Assembly (NCBI RefSeq): GCF_007859855.1
Contig: NZ_SJPK01000013.1
Coordinates: 1 to 64,000 of the forward strand
DNA: 64,000 nucleotides
Source of the DNA: Allorhodopirellula solitaria
GTDB taxonomy: Bacteria > Planctomycetota > Planctomycetia > Pirellulales > Pirellulaceae
Reading direction: 5' to 3'
In this document: positions 61,700 to 64,000 of the stretch, piece by piece
Layout: each line of letters begins with the position of its first letter
Numbering within the stretch: the stretch's first letter is position 1
Translations under genes and position numbers: made by a program
The notes under the pieces: generated by a model
The model's database searches: none
Seen by the model: the letters and a program-made list of their open reading frames with translations, nothing else
Told to the model about the DNA's origin: nothing

Positions 61700-63010
61700 C
61701 TAGGCATCGCCGAGGCATTCGCTCAGCACCCGGCCTTCGGATCGGGCGATCGGCCTGCCAATCGGAGTGTCGTATTCATGAGCTGGATCCAACCCCAGGG
61801 CGGAATGGATCGTCGCGTGGATGTCAGCGATTTCCACGGGGGCCGCCACGTGACCGTCGGGTCCCGTGGCGTCGGTCGCCGCGGAGGTGGCCCCGTGGAC
61901 GTAGCCTCGCCGAAATCGTCCACCGGCCAACAGCGTACTGAACCCATGCGGCCAATGATCGCGACCACCGGCCGGATTGATTTGAGGCGTGCGTCCAAAC
62001 TCGCCCCCACAGACCACCAAAGTCGATTCGAGAAGTCCACGCTGTTGCAAACGCGTTAGCAACGCTGCCAACGCAGGGTCGAGTTGCTCACAGGCCGAAG
62101 ACTGCAACGCATGATTGTTCACGTGAGTGTCCCAGCCACCCAAGGTGACCTCCACGCAGCGGACGCCCACCTCGATCAACCGTGCCGCCGCCAAACAGCC
62201 ACGTCCAAACGGGTTGTCGCCGAACGCATCTCGGGTGACAGCCGATTCTTGAGCTACTTCGAACGCCGATAGCTGATCACTCGACATCATTCGCCGCGCC
62301 GCTTCCGTGCTCGCCATCTGCAGGGTGCGATTGGATTGCAAATCGACAAGGCGTCGGCGGGCGAACTGCTTTTCGAGAATCTCACTAAGATCGTCGAGTC
62401 GGCGTCGATATCGTTCCTCGTCGACTCGCGGCCGCACGTCCGGGACCGACGAGAGCGGGTCACCGGTTTTAAAAGCATCGAATCGAGCGCCAAGAAAACC
62501 ACCTCGTGCTGGCGATCCACCCGGCAGGATCGAGATATGCCGGGGGATGTCGGCCCCCGCATCATCGGCATCACACAACACCGCACCGACAGAAGGATGG
62601 ATCAACGTCGGATCCGGACGATATCCCGTCTTGATATTGTAGATGGCACGCTCATGGTCGCCCTCCTTGCCGACGACGCTGCGAATCAACGTCGTCAAGT
62701 GCATCTGTTCGGCCACGCGAGGCAGAGTATCGGCGATCGACACGCCCTTTAAACTGGATTGAATCGCCCGCGTGTCGCCACCTGACGATTGATCTGGATG
62801 AGGGTCGAAGGTTTCCAACTGGCTCGGGCCGCCTTCGAGCCACAGCAAGATCACGCTGAGCGGCGGTTTACCTGGATCAGGCTCCTGCTCGGCTGCGATC
62901 GCCAGACGCCGCGCCAATGTCGGCAGCATCCATCCGCCCGTGCCGCCGAGGAAGAGTCGGCGCGAAAAATGCAACCGAGGATTGCATATCCGTGGAATGG
63001 TTTCGTTCAT
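61700..63010 (-). CDS. DUF1501 family exported protein, 436 aa
   Basis: N-terminus SRRLFLGGTGGWMLPTLARRLA looks like a Tat signal. The core is an alkaline-phosphatase-like fold of the DUF1501 type: LSVILLWLEGGPSQLETFDPHPD, LTTLIRSVVGKEGDHERAIYNIKTGY, GVRCVEVTLGGWDTHVNNH, VVCGGEFGRTPQINPAGGRDHWPHGFSTLLAGG and DIHATIHSALGLDP. Role unknown; members pair with DUF1549/DUF1553 proteins throughout planctomycetes, as here with the gene 33 bp upstream. Confidence 0.92.
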   Translation of the reverse strand: MNETIPRICNPRLHFSRRLFLGGTGGWMLPTLARRLAIAAEQEPDPGKPPLSVILLWLEGGPSQLETFDPHPDQSSGGDTRAIQSSLKGVSIADTLPRVAEQMHLTTLIRSVVGKEGDHERAIYNIKTGYRPDPTLIHPSVGAVLCDADDAGADIPRHISILPGGSPARGGFLGARFDAFKTGDPLSSVPDVRPRVDEERYRRRLDDLSEILEKQFARRRLVDLQSNRTLQMASTEAARRMMSSDQLSAFEVAQESAVTRDAFGDNPFGRGCLAAARLIEVGVRCVEVTLGGWDTHVNNHALQSSACEQLDPALAALLTRLQQRGLLESTLVVCGGEFGRTPQINPAGGRDHWPHGFSTLLAGGRFRRGYVHGATSAATDATGPDGHVAAPVEIADIHATIHSALGLDPAHEYDTPIGRPIARSEGRVLSECLGDA

Positions 63011-63043
63011 GATGGGTTCCTATTGAGTAACCTCTTCAATCAA

Positions 63044-64000
63044 TCAGTGATTCCAAGCCATCTCACTGCTATTGAGCAGTACCCAGACCAAATCCACAAT
63101 CGCTGCTCGACGTATCTCGGCATCGGTAATCCGGGCGGCAAAATGCTCGCTCTCCAATTCCGTCGGATATCGATTCAAATTTGCTAGATACAATGATTCA
63201 ACGACGGCTGCTTCGTCCGCAGCAAACAATCCCACGTGAGCCGAAGTGTTCAGGACTGGGTTCCAACTCGACGTTTCACTGGTCAGCTTCCCATTGAGTA
63301 ACACGAGTCGCTGTGGAATGGTAGCGGTTTCTCGCTCAAACTCATCTTCGCCGAGATCCCCGTAGCGAGTGAGAAAGTCGTTGCGGCTTCCAAACTGCTG
63401 CAGCTGCAGCAACAACGACGACTCGCGGTCGAGCGTCTTGACTCGTCCAGCTTGAATCACCGCCCCGGCAACTTGCTCGGCGCGGAGACGCGTGATCGGG
63501 AACGCTGCCATCGCTTGTTCGTGACGCGCTGTGATCTCGAACGCTCCTTCACCCGATGGCGATTGACTGTCCACTCGAAACGCGGGGCTGTCGGTGATCA
63601 ATCGGATCAAGTGCCGCATGTCGTAGCCAGAATCGATGAAAGCGTGCGAGAGCGTCAGGATCATCGGGTGAGGGGACTCATCGAGCGGAAGGTCATCGAC
63701 CGAAGCTGATGGCGGACCGCCAAATAACAATGTCCAAACGCGGACGACGAACGCGCGAGAGAACTGAAGGTTTTCGGGATGCGTGATCCATTGGGCCAGT
63801 CGCTTTCGATCGTTCGCCTCACTGTTTGGTAACAGGTCTCGGCGAAAGGGAACCTCCGGTGCTACCTCCTCTTCTTCCGTTTCGTAAAGATATTGGTAGT
63901 GGTACTTTGCCTGCGAATTACGGATGCCTTGCAAGCCCTTGGCTTTGGCGGCAGTGAAAAATGCCGCGAGCCCATGGAAATCCTGCTGCGTCCCGCCTCG
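63044..64000 (-). CDS. DUF1553-type protein (C-terminal part, cut by the window edge)
   Basis: The frame is open from the right edge (RGGTQQDFHGLAAFFTAAKAKG) to the stop at 63044, so about 318 C-terminal residues are seen. Segments DRKRLAQWITHPENLQFSRAFVVRVWTLLFGG, HPMILTLSHAFIDSGYDMRHLIRLITDSPAF, RLRAEQVAGAVIQAG and LYLANLNRYPTELE are typical of DUF1553, the C-terminal part of large planctomycete proteins that often carry a cytochrome-c-like domain upstream. Function unknown. Probably cotranscribed with the DUF1501 gene. Confidence 0.88.
   Translation of the reverse strand, partial: RGGTQQDFHGLAAFFTAAKAKGLQGIRNSQAKYHYQYLYETEEEEVAPEVPFRRDLLPNSEANDRKRLAQWITHPENLQFSRAFVVRVWTLLFGGPPSASVDDLPLDESPHPMILTLSHAFIDSGYDMRHLIRLITDSPAFRVDSQSPSGEGAFEITARHEQAMAAFPITRLRAEQVAGAVIQAGRVKTLDRESSLLLQLQQFGSRNDFLTRYGDLGEDEFERETATIPQRLVLLNGKLTSETSSWNPVLNTSAHVGLFAADEAAVVESLYLANLNRYPTELESEHFAARITDAEIRRAAIVDLVWVLLNSSEMAWNH

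Overview
The window looks like chromosomal DNA of a planctomycete, most likely Pirellulaceae (Rhodopirellula or a close relative). This rests on content: a DUF1553-type/DUF1501 gene pair, a sulfatase, a protein kinase fused to an Hsp70-like domain, DUF3467, several small exported proteins of planctomycete type, and many short dispersed repeats. Housekeeping genes are hemC, der, trpA, dnaG-rpoD, proS and carA. I found no rRNA, tRNA or CRISPR array.

Layout. 1-1092: end of an IS110-type transposase, then a pile-up of repeats including a 205-bp MITE-like insertion inside a hairpin repeat. 1093-6083: kinase-Hsp70 fusion, divergent from hemC. 6122-6491: IS66 remnant. 6543-12738: a minus-strand cluster of a glycosyltransferase-MauE-DUF1573 fusion, a small cysteine-rich exported peptide, an exported anchored protein, an Lnt-like acyltransferase and a GT39-like glycosyltransferase. 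13022-18961: degenerate sigma-54-type regulator with a partner, an exported protein, der, a family-4 uracil-DNA glycosylase, trpA. 19061-30384: a LacI-controlled ribose/nucleoside operon (lacI, two nucleoside hydrolases, rbsK, rbsB, rbsA, rbsC, sulfatase) preceded by a nucleoside permease. 30517-45021: phospholipase-C-like protein, rpoD, dnaG, proS, carA, and a sugar-acid module (aldolase, IlvD/Edd dehydratase, divergent GntP permease). 45022-48154: a gene-poor stretch with repeats, small membrane proteins and a broken four-helix-bundle gene. 48384-51976: NfeD pair and a zinc-ribbon-like protein. 52183-58177: an operon of a GAF-GAF-HlyD fusion, an HlyD-like adaptor, an M50 protease-HlyD fusion and DUF3467, closed by a strong terminator. 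58220-64000: repeat, large Hsp70-family protein, DUF1501 and a DUF1553-type protein cut by the window edge.

The best candidates for undescribed biology are the 6.5-12.7 kb cluster, whose parts (DPM1-like GT2, Lnt-like, GT39-like) recall the actinobacterial protein mannosylation/lipoprotein acylation machinery but sit beside an eight-cysteine peptide; the GAF-HlyD / M50-HlyD / DUF3467 operon; and the kinase-Hsp70 fusion. At least four small repeat families are seen, and one clean empty-site/occupied-site pair can be reconstructed inside the window.
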